Notes: generated by a model not told the origin, from the letters alone. A stretch of DNA of 64,000 nt from Brachionus manjavacas (GCA_019054805.1 JAHQIY010000005.1:4013501-4077500), one strand, 5' to 3'. Counted from the first letter of the stretch, positions 44,510 to 55,424 are shown. Translations and numbers: made by a program.

Positions 44510-46092
44510 ATGACTTCACGTTTGGTGTTGAATTCTCTTAAAAAAGGCTCCAATTTTAGCAAAATTTTATCGAATAATGCCACCAAAGTTGTCTCAACAC
44601 AAGCAAATTACTTGTCCAGTATTTCCTTTTCACAAAAATGCTTGAACTTAGCGAGTCCTGTGCTGGTGAGAAATCAGCAAGCTTCCATTCATTTATCACA
44701 TACTTTTTTAAGTAAATAAATACAATAGTTAATTTAACTGCTTAATTAAGCACATTGCTTTACCAAGATGATGTCATTACAATTGAAAGTCCGGTCTTTG
44801 CCGAATCTATTACCGAAGGAAACTTTGTCTATGTCAAACAAGTTGGCGAGTCTGTAAAAGCGGGCGACATCATTGCCAATATTGAGACTGATAAAACAAT
44901 ATTAGAGCTGAAAGCGCCCCAAGATGGTGTCATTGAAGAATATTTAGTGGAAGATAATTCATCAATCAAAGGAAAATCTCCGGCAGTCAAATTTAAAGTA
45001 GGAGCTACTTCCTCTCAACCAGAACCAAAAGCCCAAGCTGCCTCTAAGCCAGTGCAAAATATTGAAGAAAAGAAACCAGAGGAAGTTAAGAAACCAGCTC
45101 AGACTCCGATACCAACTTCGATGCCTGAAATTCCTTCGAAACCACAACAACCGATCTCTACGGTTCCAGTATCTCAAATACCAGTTACCCCATTCACACC
45201 TTCTCAACAGGCCGATATTGGCCAAATATCTGGAACTAGAAGTGAAACAAGAGTTAAAATGAACCGAATGCGTCAAACTATAGCAAACCGACTCAAAACA
45301 GCCCAAAATACCTGTGCTATGCTTACCACTTTTAATGAGATCAACATGGGGTAAACTTTAACTTTTTGGTAAAACTAATAAGTTAGGCTAACTCTCTATT
45401 AGAAATTTGGTCGATTTGCGTAAAACTTACAATGAGCAATTTCAAAAGCGTCATAAATTAAAATTAGGCTTTATGTCTGCTTTTGTAAAAGCTTCAGCAA
45501 CGGCCCTAATGGACCAGCCAGTAGTAAATGCAGGTAAAAATAAAAAAATAAAAAAATTTCTTTTATTTTTTTATTTCGAATTTAAGTGATTGAGAACAAC
45601 GAAATAGTATACCGTGATTATGTTGATATTAGTGTAGCTGTAGCTACTCCCAAGGGTCTTGTAGTTCCTGTTTTGCGCAATGTAGAAAAAATGAATTATG
45701 CTGACATTGAAAAAGAGATTGCAGCATTGGGTGAAAAAGCCAGAACAAATAGTTTAGCTATAGAAGATATGCAAGGAGGAACATTCACCATTAGCAATGG
45801 GGGAGTTTTCGGTTCTCTTTTTGGCACTCCAATTATCAATCTTCCCCAATCGGCTATTTTGGGTATGCACGGAATTTTTGATCGACCAGTCGCCATCAAT
45901 GGACAAGTAATGATTACTTTTTTTTTCTTTTTTTTCTAAATAAAATTCAATACTTAGATTGTAATTCGCCCGATGATGTATGTCGCTTTGACATATGATC
46001 ATCGCCTGATCGATGGACGAGAAGCAGTTACTTTTTTGCGCAAAATTAAGAGTGCTGTTGAAGATCCGCGAACTCTTTTATTAGATATTTAG
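44510..46092 (+). CDS. DLST: Dihydrolipoyllysine succinyltransferase, E2 of the 2-oxoglutarate dehydrogenase complex
   Basis: Transfers the succinyl group from E2-bound lipoate to CoA in the mitochondrial TCA cycle. Exons 44510-44711, 44768-45350, 45403-45533, 45587-45906, 45958-46092 give 456 residues, matching the ~453 of animal DLST. Exon 1 is a Ser/Thr/Lys-rich mitochondrial presequence without acidic residues. The lipoyl domain starts at [19 protein letters not shown] with the lipoylated Lys in [13 protein letters not shown] Pro/Gln/Lys-rich linker follows, with no E3-binding domain, as usual for animal DLST. The catalytic domain has [60 protein letters not shown] and the HRLIDGRE active-site motif (HxxxDG). 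SSU72 starts 279 bases downstream on the same strand. Confidence 0.97.
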
Positions 46093-46371
46093 AGCAAAAG
46101 GCAAATTTTGAACTTTTGAATGAACTATTTTGAAAAAATTAAAGAAATAAAAAAGTTTTTAACAAAAAAATATTTTATTTTAAATTAATTTGATTGACCT
46201 TTGTAAAGGAGAATAATTTTTTGATTTTCCTTTTTATTTGTTGATTTTTAAAAATAAATTTTTTTACAAATTTTGTTCGTGGAAGTTTCTGAATTTTTCT
46301 TAAGAGAATTAACAAATCTCTTTCCCAATCATTGATGTATCATACAAATTTTATCAATTAAAATCATCTAG

Positions 46372-47152
46372 ATGTCTCATTCAGATTCGCCGACACAGCC
46401 ATCGCCGCTTAAATTTGCCGTAGTTTGCTCAAGTAATCAAAATAGAAGTATGGAAACACACAACATTTTTCTGTGAGAAAATTCCTAAAATTAAATTAAA
46501 CAACCAAAAATCTAAAGATAAAATTCAAATTTAAAAGGAAAAAAGGTCTTTCTATTCGATCTTTTGGTACTGGCAAAGAGGTGAAACTGCCTGGTCCATC
46601 CATTACACAACCAAATGCGTACGATTTCAATACAACATATGAATATATGTATAAGGATTTGTGCAATAAAGACAAAACTTTGTATACTCAAAATGGACTG
46701 TTGCATATGCTGGAGCGTAACAAAAGAATAAAAGCGAAACCCGAAAAATTCCAGGAAAACAGAGATGTTTTTGAAATTATATTTACTGTAGAGGAAAGAA
46801 TTTTCGATCAAGTCTTAGAGGGTGAATATTCTTAAAATACAACTAAAAATACTTTCAAATAAGTGAAACTTTAAAACCTTTAGATTTAGAAAATAGGGAA
46901 AAATTATTGAATCAACCAGTTCATATAATAAATATTGATGTAGCTGATAATCACGAGGACGCTACAATCGGGGCCTTTATTTTGTATGAATTAGCTTTGA
47001 TGGTAAATTTGTTTTGAATTAAAAATAAAATGATTTATTTTGTATAAAAGTTACAAAATAGCGAAGACATGGACAATGAAATAGATGAAATTCTTCAAGA
47101 GTATGAGTCTAAAATAAAGCGTCAAATTTTGCATTCAATCGCTTTTTATTAG
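46372..47152 (+). CDS. SSU72: SSU72 RNA polymerase II CTD phosphatase
   Basis: Removes phosphate from Ser5 (and Ser7) of the RNA polymerase II C-terminal repeat and works in 3'-end processing in the nucleus. Exons 46372-46472, 46538-46821, 46884-47002 and 47051-47152 give 201 residues, close to the 194 of human SSU72. The P-loop CSSNQNRS (Cx5RS) is at residues 19-26, followed by METHNIFLKKGLSIRSFGTG across intron 1. KLPGPSITQPNAYDF, LYTQNGLLHMLERNKRIK and INIDVADNHEDATIGAF, which holds the catalytic Asp region, are all conserved, and the end (HSIAFY) matches the family's CFY end. The donor of exon 2 is G|GTGAAT, restoring VLEDLENRE. AATAAA lies near 47277. Confidence 0.96.
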
Positions 47153-48537
47153 AAAAGACTATTTTTATTTTATTGGAATCAAAAATTGGCATTTGTCACA
47201 ATTTATTTTTTGTTTGTCAGAATAGTGCTGTTATTTTTTTTAATTTGTAAATTTTTTTATTTATTGAATGACGATGAATAAATGCTTCTCAAATCATTCA
47301 AAGATTTTAGAAAAACTAATTAAAAGAACTTGAATATTTTTCAACAAAAGCTAAAGTCTAGAGTCTCTAAGCTGACAAGAAAGTTCTATCATTAGTATTA
47401 GTAAATAAATTTTCCTTTACAATTGTTCTGAAAAATTAAAAAGTTAATCCAATTTCGGTTATATGATTAGCATCTTATAAATTTAAATCAAATAAAATAA
47501 ATTACAATCACAATTTATATAAATTTTCAATCACAGATTCAGTTTTTATGTTAATTTGTGGTTGTTTTATTAAATTAGTGGTATAATTAACTATTTTTAT
47601 GGTATTTATTACTCTTTTTGTGGTTTGGTAATATTATCGCTCATAATGGAATATAAAATTATTTTTTTTTTAAATTTATTATATTCAGACTTGTTTTTAA
47701 GTCATAGTCATAAGTTAAGTCAAGTCAATGACTTAGTAAATCCATATTTGATACCAGTAAAGTAGTTGCTTCCAAATTCCTGGCCGTTAATCTTGACCTA
47801 TGTGGTCTGTAAATTTAACCAGATTTAGAAAAAAATTCTTTCAACTGGTCCAGATGAAGCAGATATTGATAAAAATTTATGTGCAAGTCATGACTTGACA
47901 AACTAAAACTATGACTTATAAACAAATCTGATTTTATTTGATCTCAATTTATAAGACGCTAATCTTTAAAGAACTTCAAAAACATTGAAAATTTAATTTG
48001 TGCTTGTTTTATTAAATTAGTGGTATAATTTTCTATTTTTGATGTTACAGTTTACTATGATCCTTCCATTATTATCACCAAAAGAGATAAAATCAGATAC
48101 TTTCCAACATAAATCAATCTATTTAAATATAATTACTAATAATATTTGTAATTAAATAACAAAATTCGTGATTTTTTTAAATTATTAAAGCAAATTCATC
48201 TTGGAAACATTAAAATCTTAGTAATTTCCTTTTATTCCAAACCTAATTCTTCAATTGCTTTTCTTTGTAGCTTAAAAGCATTAAGAATTTTAGATCAAAA
48301 TACTTTGTTGATAATCTTCAATAGTTTGTATGCTTTAGCTTTGCATTTCCTTCTTTTTTTGCTGGTAAAAATCTAAAAATTCATTACCTGGATCATTTCT
48401 ATTTATTTTATTTATTAATTTGTTTCATTTCAAAATTAAAATCAATCTTATTAAAAATTGATTATCATTAATTTTTTAAAGTTGTTTTATTCTATCTATT
48501 AGAAAGTTTTTGTATGATTATCTAATTTAATAAAATA
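47153..48537. other. SSU72 3' region and intergenic DNA
   Basis: A/T-rich. Contains the small MITE at 47686-47930. On either side of it, a ~45 bp block (TTTATTAAATTAGTGGTATA core) occurs in direct orientation at about 47565 and 48005. No coding-like frame. Confidence 0.5.
47686..47930. mobile_element. Small MITE with inverted ends, 245 bp
   Basis: The left end CAGACTTGTTTTTAAGTCAT is matched by the reverse complement of the right end, CAGATTTGTTTATAAGTCAT. Internally AAGTCAAGTCAATGACTT and AAGTCATGACTTGAC extend the near-palindrome. No coding capacity. Similar AGTCAAGTCA words recur near 54793-54860. Confidence 0.6.
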
Positions 48538-49570
48538 ACTACATCTTATATTATTAATTTTAGCGTAATTGAGTGATGTCTTTAAAGAAGAGTTGCTTAA
48601 AGGTCACAAAAAAAATTTCAGGACTTTTAATTCGGCATATAATTATTACCTGTGTTTATTTTATGCAAAAAAAAAACTAAAATACTGAATTTGGAACAAA
48701 ATTTTTTATTCATTACTTTTTATTAGAAATATAAAGTACTAATTATCTAAATAGAACAAAAAAATAAAAATAAAAACAGAATATATTTTTTAAGGACAAA
48801 AAAATCAAATTCTCTATCGAGGCATTTTTTAGCATCCTCCAAGGAGCGAAAACTGCAGAAAGGAAAATAACTTTTACCTTTTCCTCTAGTTTTTCCTTTA
48901 GTATTAGCTTCAAAGGCCTGATCTTGAGATATGTTATTAGGAATTTCTTCAATTACAGGAATTTTTTTAATTCCCGAGTTATTTTAAAAATTCATTTATT
49001 TATTTGATTAACTATATCGAACTAGAGATAAGGCTACATTGGTTTATATAAAAATAAAATCAAAAGTGTTAATTTTATAAACAAAAAATGAAAGATAAAA
49101 AATTTCAAAGTGGCAATTTTTTTGAACATTATAGGATTAATTAATAAATAATTTAGGTTTTTTTGATTGTATAAGAGTTTCATTTCAATCAATAATGTAT
49201 TTCTAAATTAAAATAGTGATCAATTCAAATGTAATTGACATTAATTACAAAAAAAAACTAAAATGTTTTAATTTTGTTCCTAATTCAGTATTTTAGTTTT
49301 TAAATTGCATTTTATTGTTATTTAAGAATATTATACGCGTTTTAATTCTTAATTATTTTGCCGCCATTATAACTATCTGGAACGTCAGAAATTTCAATTG
49401 AAATAAAAAAAAATTTCTTAAAATAAATTTTTTTTTTGTCTTTGACTCGGACTTGAAAAAATTTATAAAAAAAGGTCCGGACTTGGACTTGACATGTGAC
49501 TTTTAAACAACTCTTCTTTAAAGTAGAGTTCTCTATTTGAGTTACCCGCTGTTATAAGATGTAAAAGATT
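48538..49570 (-). mobile_element. Non-autonomous DNA element with inverted ends and a transposase-like fragment
   Basis: Left arm words TACATCTTATA, TTTAAAGAAGAGTTGCTTAAA and AAACTAAAATACTGAATT reappear inverted in the right arm (49260-49566). Inside, the minus-strand frame 48977-48748 reads NNSGIKKIPVIEEIPNN, SQDQAFEANTKGKTRGKG and SYFPFCSFRSLEDAKKCLDR, a coding-looking segment with a KGKTRGKGKS basic motif. It resembles the DNA-binding N-terminus of a transposase, but I cannot name the family. The rest of the transposase is absent. Confidence 0.55.
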
Positions 49571-50847
49571 TTTTAGTGACATGTCACTAAATTCTAATAA
49601 TTATATTATTTAAAAATATAACCAAATTCATCGTTAAAATGGTAATTTTTTTAAATGTAAATTCATTAAAAAATCTCTTGATTAATAAACACCGTTAAAT
49701 TTTTTACCTTATAGTCACAATAGGGTAAAATATTTAATATTTTAAATAGTATTCAATAAATTAGACTAAAAATTAGGATATCTTGATCTAATACTTGCTC
49801 CGTATTCATTTACCAGTCTGACCACAATAACTAATCGGAACACAATAACTCAGCTCGGCTCGAGCGTCAAAAACCAGTCCCAGACTGCAAAGATTTCTAG
49901 ATTCTAGTCTTGTCAATTTTTAAAAAACAATTTTTTGTATTTTATTTATTCAATTATTTTTATAAATTTTATTAGGTTAAATCAAAATTTAACTAAAATG
50001 ATAATGCTCAAATTTCTTTAGCATTTGAATAAAAAAACTTGAAAATCAAAATAATTTTTTATAGACTAATCATTTATAATCAATCATTATTGCAATTTAA
50101 TTTTTAAAAATCATTAATTATAAATTTTTGAAAAAAAGTATGAATAAGAATTTAATTCATTTTTAATTTTTTTTAAACCAAAGAAGCTCAGAAACTTCGT
50201 AAACAAAAATATTTGTAAAGAAAAAAAATTGTATTTTTTGAGAAAAAGATTTAAATGATAACAAATTTTCAAAAAATAAAGTAATTAGAAAATTAATGAT
50301 TATTTTTGTAAATATGTTTGCAATGAGTAGTAATAATCAGCCGAAAAAAACCAAAATAATTTTAACGATGTGTAACGAATAGTATTATTAAAAAAAATTG
50401 TACGAATTTTAATTAAAAATCTAATTAAAAATACTAAAACCAATTTAAAATATAAATAATTCTCATAAAATTAGCTTGTTTAGTAATTCTTTCTTTTCAT
50501 TTAAATAGTTTTCCTCAGGTCTAATATTACGATTATAAATTTAGGGTCACAAACGATTTTTTTGTAAGAATTTAGTTTACGGCGGACAAAAATTTAACTA
50601 CAAAAATTGACCATATTTAATCAAGTGTAAATTTGTTTATTTTTTACTTAGCTGCAGTGATTTGCCAAAAATGTACCTGTCATCCAAACAAACTTGTAAT
50701 TAATTTCAATTTTTTGAACTCTTTATTAAACGAAATAGGTGATTCTAGCTTAAAGAAATATTTTTTTTCGCATGTAATTTAAGATACAAAAAAAAGTTTG
50801 CGAGTCTAGTAAAAAACTTAATTAACTTTAAACTGTTTAATTTTTGG
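49571..50847. other. Intergenic region before the second Tyr-rich gene
   Basis: A/T-rich, with no coding-like frame and no recognised repeat apart from ordinary A/T runs. Confidence 0.45.
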
Positions 50848-50855
50848 TATAAAAA
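50848..50855 (+). promoter_or_regulatory. TATA box of the gene at 50933
   Basis: TATAAAAA, flanked by GG and CC, about 85 bases upstream of the ATG. The spacing matches the TATA-to-ATG spacing of the Trp-repeat genes downstream. Confidence 0.65.
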
Positions 50856-50932
50856 CCAACCAATTTTGGTCATAGACTTATTATTTTTGAAATTTCAAAC
50901 ATTTTAGAAAATTCACTTTAAAAAGTATTAAA

Positions 50933-51325
50933 ATGCCATCAAAAGGAAAACAAACCCAAAGCATCAATTCTGATCACGAATCAAATTCGTCATCAAATTC
51001 GAATGTTTCAAAACATTCAACAATAACCAAGGGTTCCAAAGATTCTAAGAACTCAAAAGAAGCAACAAAGTCAATAAAAGAAACTAGGCCAAAGTCAGCA
51101 ATGAGTGAAAAAAAATACAAAAAATCATCCAAGCAAGCTTACCAGCCATTTTATCCAAATGGATACTACCAAGGCTATCCATATAATCCATATGTCAATC
51201 AATATCAAAATGGATACAACTACGGATACAACAACAGTTATCCATACTTTAATCAATACAGCTCTTTTTATCCTGGGTATCCAAATTATGGAAATCAAGC
51301 TTACTACAACTATGCTGCCTATTAG
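50933..51325 (+). CDS. Small Ser/Lys-rich, Tyr/Pro/Asn-rich protein, unrecognised
   Basis: Single exon of 130 residues. Residues 1-65 are Ser, Lys, Asn and Thr-rich (NSSSNSNVSKHS, KDSKNSKEATKS); residues 66-130 are Tyr-rich with Pro, Asn, Gln and Gly (YYQGYPYNPYVNQYQNGYNY, YPYFNQYSSFYPGYPNYG). There is no signal peptide, membrane segment or Cys. The strong composition bias, clean ATG context, TATA box and lack of interruption support a real gene. A similar two-part design (charged part plus Tyr-rich part) is seen in the 42458-42993 protein, with the order reversed. Low-complexity Tyr-rich proteins are often structural or condensate-forming, but no function can be assigned. Confidence 0.7.
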   Translation: MPSKGKQTQSINSDHESNSSSNSNVSKHSTITKGSKDSKNSKEATKSIKETRPKSAMSEKKYKKSSKQAYQPFYPNGYYQGYPYNPYVNQYQNGYNYGYNNSYPYFNQYSSFYPGYPNYGNQAYYNYAAY

Positions 51326-51836
51326 AGTATAACCGAAATTTTTTTCGTGATCAGATAAATTTATTAATGAGATATTTTTTTAGGTCTAAATTTTCGTGTA
51401 GTTTTATCTTTAAATATTTTTTTTTATTTTTTCATGAATAAACTTAAATCATATTTTTTTCAATTTGTTTGCTTATTAAAGTGATGAAAATACAAGTATT
51501 AAAAAAAATCAAACGCATTATCATTCTTTACGACTATTCATCTATTGAGGTAAAATTAAAAAAAATTCTTCACTAAAAGTTAAGTTTATTGCTAAATTAT
51601 TATGAATTAACTAGCTTGCAATGATATTCCAAGTTTATACTTCGACCTAAATTTATTTAAGTAGAAAAAAGCTAAAATTTCGTAAAATATATAAGAGATC
51701 TAATTGAAAGATAAATTGAAAGATTTAGTCCAAAACATAACATAAATTTTTAACCATTTAACCATGTTAAAATTTTGTATTTTTTTAAGGTGTTATTACT
51801 TCACTTGTTTTAGACTTTTTTGAATCCAAACATCGA
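51326..51836. other. 3' flank of the Tyr-rich gene
   Basis: A/T-rich; AATAAA near 51438 may be its poly(A) signal. Nothing else seen. Confidence 0.45.
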
Positions 51837-52445
51837 GCCTGGTGTTACCAAATTACTTAGATCAATTCATTTACCAATTTCTTAATAAACTACAAAAGAA
51901 TTTCATTTCTTAATTCAATTAAATAAATCGATTGGAAACGCTTAGGGGATATTAGGAGAAAATCCTTGGGATTAAATGTTCATTTCTTCAATCCAAGATA
52001 TGAGAGTAACGAGTAGTGTGCGGATAGCAAAACATACCAAAACCAAGATAATTAAAGTTCTTGACAATTTCCGATTTTTAAATTTGTGTACTGATAATTT
52101 GAAGTTTATTTTGAAAAACTTCTCTCCCAGTCACAGAAAGTCTTTTATTTAATTGAACAAATAATGATATTATAGCCCTTGATGAAATTATTAAATAATA
52201 TGAAACTCATATTACTAATTGAAAATAAGTTTAACTTTTTTCTGGTAACTAACGCAATACCAAAAAAAAGGAAAGCGAGTCATCATAAATGTGAAAGATC
52301 TTGGGAATACTAATATTAAAACTGTATTTATCAATCTCGACAAGACAAGTGACTTGAGAAAAGTTGCATTAAAAGGAAAAAATATCAAGAACTAAAATTT
52401 TATTTTAATAAAGGCCAGAATATCGAAAATAAAAAAAAGGATTAT

Positions 52446-52739
52446 CTACCACAAGGCAGAAGAAGAAGAAGCAGAACCACAGCCCGAGTTAAAAGGAGCA
52501 GAGTTCCATTGTCCCCAGTTTTGTGGAGCAGAGCCTAATGGTAAAGTGTTCCAATGGTTATAGGCTAGAGGAGAACCAGTCAACGGTAGAGTGTTCCAGC
52601 TATTGTAGGCTAGAGGAGAACCAGTCAACGGTAGAGTGTTCCAGCTATTGTAGGCTATAGGAGAACCGGTCAAAGGTAGAGTGTTCCAATTGAGTGGAGC
52701 AGTAGCTAAAGGAGCAGCTGATGAAAATCCGCAAGACAT
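52446..52739 (-). CDS. Trp-repeat protein, copy 1 (unrecognised family, 97 aa)
   Basis: Intronless. From residue 18 the protein is a tandem array of a 15-residue unit with consensus WNTLPLTGSPLAYNS: three full units, a fourth diverged unit (WNTLPLGSAPQNWGQ) and a partial fifth (WNSAPFNSG). It opens MSCGFSSAAPLATAPLN and closes with Cys-Gly, a Ser run and ALW. One Trp per unit is in register, with few charged residues anywhere. There is no signal peptide, membrane segment or known domain. It is identical in protein to copies 2 and 3. A TATA box lies ~85 bases upstream and AATAAA follows the stop. It forms a head-to-head pair with copy 2, 379 bases apart. Confidence 0.85.
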   Translation of the reverse strand: MSCGFSSAAPLATAPLNWNTLPLTGSPIAYNSWNTLPLTGSPLAYNSWNTLPLTGSPLAYNHWNTLPLGSAPQNWGQWNSAPFNSGCGSASSSSALW

Positions 52740-52820
52740 CTTTGTAATGTTTATTATTTTTTCAAGAGGAATGATTGAATAAAAGTTTTTTGTAATTTAA
52801 TTTTCTTAAAATTAACTAAT

Positions 52821-52828
52821 ATTTATAT
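52821..52828 (-). promoter_or_regulatory. TATA box of Trp-repeat copy 1
   Basis: Minus strand reads ATATAAATATTAG, about 85 bases upstream of the copy 1 ATG. The same element serves copy 4 at 55628. Confidence 0.65.
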
Positions 52829-53030
52829 TCACTGATTTCCAAAGAAAATAAAAGAGTTTTATCTAAATTGATTTTAAAAAAAGGTGTTTATCAAAATAAA
52901 TCAAAAGATCAATTGTTTAAACATCAAGAATTAGGAGCAAATTTTGGTTATTTGAAAATTAAAATTAATCAAAATAAATAAGTGACATTCAACGAACCAT
53001 AATAATAGCAACAAAGCTATGGCAAATTTT

Positions 53031-53038
53031 TATAAATA
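53031..53038 (+). promoter_or_regulatory. TATA box of Trp-repeat copy 2
   Basis: TATAAATA, 81 bases upstream of the ATG at 53119. About 200 bases separate it from the opposite TATA box of copy 1, so the spacer holds two divergent core promoters. Confidence 0.65.
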
Positions 53039-53118
53039 TTCATCGATTTAAAAAAAATAAAATCACAAAATACTTTTATTCAATCATTCCTCTTGAAAAA
53101 ATAATAAACATTACAAAG

Positions 53119-53412
53119 ATGTCTTGCGGATTTTCATCAGCTGCTCCTTTAGCTACTGCTCCACTCAATTGGAACACTCTACCTTTGACCGGTTCTCCTA
53201 TAGCCTACAATAGCTGGAACACTCTACCGTTGACTGGTTCTCCTCTAGCCTACAATAGCTGGAACACTCTACCGTTGACTGGTTCTCCTCTAGCCTATAA
53301 CCATTGGAACACTTTACCATTAGGCTCTGCTCCACAAAACTGGGGACAATGGAACTCTGCTCCTTTTAACTCGGGCTGTGGTTCTGCTTCTTCTTCTTCT
53401 GCCTTGTGGTAG
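53119..53412 (+). CDS. Trp-repeat protein, copy 2 (97 aa)
   Basis: Same protein, residue for residue, as copy 1 and copy 3: an MSCGFSS start, the 15-residue WNTLPLTGSP repeats, and a Ser run before ALW. The leader just before the ATG (CATTCCTCTTGAAAAAATAA to ACAAAG) is shared by all copies. AATAAA lies about 35 bases after the stop (near 53453). The match to copy 1 extends hundreds of bases past the 3' end, so the pair was copied or converted as DNA, not conserved by protein selection alone. Confidence 0.85.
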   Translation: MSCGFSSAAPLATAPLNWNTLPLTGSPIAYNSWNTLPLTGSPLAYNSWNTLPLTGSPLAYNHWNTLPLGSAPQNWGQWNSAPFNSGCGSASSSSALW

Positions 53413-54180
53413 ATAATCCTTTTTTTTATTTTCGATATTCTGGCCTTTATTAAAATAAAATTTTAGTTCTTGATATTTTTTCCTTTTAATGCAACTTTTC
53501 TCAAGTCACTTGTCTTGTCGAGATTGATAAATACAGTTTTAATATTAGTATTCCCAAGATCTTTCACATTTATGATGACTCGCTTTCCTTTTTTTTGGTA
53601 TTGCGTTAGTTACCAGAAAAAAGTTAAACTTATTTTCAATTAGTAATATGAGTTTCATATTATTTAATAATTTCATCAAGGGCTATAATATCATTATTTG
53701 TTCAATTAAATAAAAGACTTTCTGTGACTGGGAGAGAAGTTTTTCAAAATAAACTTCAAATTATCAGTACACAAATTTAAAAATCGGAAATTGTCAAGAA
53801 CTTTAATTATCTTGGTTTTGGTATGTTTTGCTATCCGCACACTACTCGTTACTCTCATATCTTGGATTGAAGAAATGAACATTTAATCCCAAGGATTTTC
53901 TCCTAATATCCCCTAAGCGTTTCCAATCGATTTATTTTGACGCTGTTTGTCTCAGAAAGTATAAGCCATCCGAATTGTGGTCAAATTAAAGTTATTTACT
54001 AAATTGTGATCTATTGATATCTAAATGTATTATCTCGAAAAAAAAAGTTCGAATTTTAATGCGAATTTAAATGTCAAATAAATGTATAATTGAATTAAGA
54101 AATGAAATTCTTTTGTAGTTTATTAAGAAATTGGTAAATGAATTGATCTAAGTAATTTGGTAACACCAGGCTTTTGGTAC

Positions 54181-54879
54181 TACAAGTTTACTACAGCACA
54201 AAAAGCTAACATAGCGTAAGGAATAAACAAACGGAATAAAATTCCCATAAAATACGCTCAGTAAGTTATTCAACTTATCGTAGCTCAACAATAATTAAAA
54301 AAATAAAAATACCTGATTACATAAATTTAAGTAAAAGTGAAATATCTAAGTCAAAAAATGTAGAAAATAAATAATGAAACAAAAAGGAAATTTATAAGTC
54401 AATCTGATTATTATTTGTAGAAAAATCATGAAAAAAAATTTTCTAAAATTTTTTTATCAGAAAAGTGTCAAAATAATATCAAATTTTAATTTAAATAATT
54501 ATTTTGAAACTAACATCTTTTCCAAAATGGTTGAATATTTATTTAATTAATCATTTTTGACTAAAAAAAAAGGGGAAAAACCTATTAAAAAAAAAATTCT
54601 AAAAATCATTTTTTTTCGGGTTCTTTTTAATTTTGTTTATCTTTTTCAAATTTTTTTATTTAATTTTTAAACACTTAGGTGATTTATGTAAAAAATTGCC
54701 ATGTAGAAGATTAACTCGATCGAGCTCTGCGTGAGATTTGAGTCGTCGCTCAAAAAGGTAATGGAAAGTTAGATGAGCCTCTATTATAACTAGAGTCAAG
54801 TCAGTAACTTGACTTTTAAAAATTTTTATTTAAAAAAAGCCTTTTGACTTGACTTGAAATTTTTTTTGTCTGAAAAAAA
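54181..54879. other. Spacer between the two inverted gene pairs
   Basis: A/T-rich, no coding frame. AGTCAAGTCAGTAACTTGAC and TTTGACTTGACTTGAAA near 54793-54861 recall the MITE words at 47686-47930. Confidence 0.45.
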
Positions 54880-55042
54880 ACATAAATGTGAAGGATCTTG
54901 GGAATACTAATATTAAAACTGTATTTATCAATCTCGACAAGACAAGTGACTTGAGAAAAGTTGCATTAAAAGGAAAAAATATCAAGAACTAAAATTTTAT
55001 TTTAATAAAGGCCAGAATATCGAAAATAAAAAAAAGGATTAT

Positions 55043-55336
55043 CTACCACAAGGCAGAAGAAGAAGAAGCAGAACCACAGCCCGAGTTAAAAGGAGCAGAG
55101 TTCCATTGTCCCCAGTTTTGTGGAGCAGAGCCTAATGGTAAAGTGTTCCAATGGTTATAGGCTAGAGGAGAACCAGTCAACGGTAGAGTGTTCCAGCTAT
55201 TGTAGGCTAGAGGAGAACCAGTCAACGGTAGAGTGTTCCAGCTATTGTAGGCTATAGGAGAACCGGTCAAAGGTAGAGTGTTCCAATTGAGTGGAGCAGT
55301 AGCTAAAGGAGCAGCTGATGAAAATCCGCAAGACAT
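55043..55336 (-). CDS. Trp-repeat protein, copy 3 (97 aa)
   Basis: Protein identical to copies 1 and 2, and the 3' flank is identical for about 160 bases. It lies tail-to-tail with copy 2 and head-to-head with copy 4. Its TATA box (TATAAATA, minus strand) is at about 55417-55424. Confidence 0.85.
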   Translation of the reverse strand: MSCGFSSAAPLATAPLNWNTLPLTGSPIAYNSWNTLPLTGSPLAYNSWNTLPLTGSPLAYNHWNTLPLGSAPQNWGQWNSAPFNSGCGSASSSSALW

Positions 55337-55416
55337 CTTTGTAATGTTTATTATTTTTTCAAGAGGAATGATTGAATAAAAGTATTTTGTGATTTTATTT
55401 TTTTTAAATCGATGAA

Positions 55417-55424
55417 TATTTATA
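55417..55424 (-). promoter_or_regulatory. TATA box of Trp-repeat copy 3
   Basis: Minus strand TATAAATATTCATCG, about 85 bases before the ATG; the same sequence as at copy 2. Confidence 0.6.

Larger units (their letters stand above)
51837..54180. repeat. Large inverted repeat (palindromic gene pair, unit 1)
   Basis: The left arm 51837-52770 and right arm 53075-54180 are reverse complements: the minus gene, its 3' flank and the outer sequence (CTGGTGTTACCAAATTACTT at the tip) match the plus gene and its 3' flank, as far as I can see with hardly a difference. The right arm has an extra ~145 bp at about 53938-54085, flanked by TTTA. The ~300 bp centre between the two genes is not palindromic. 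Confidence 0.9.
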
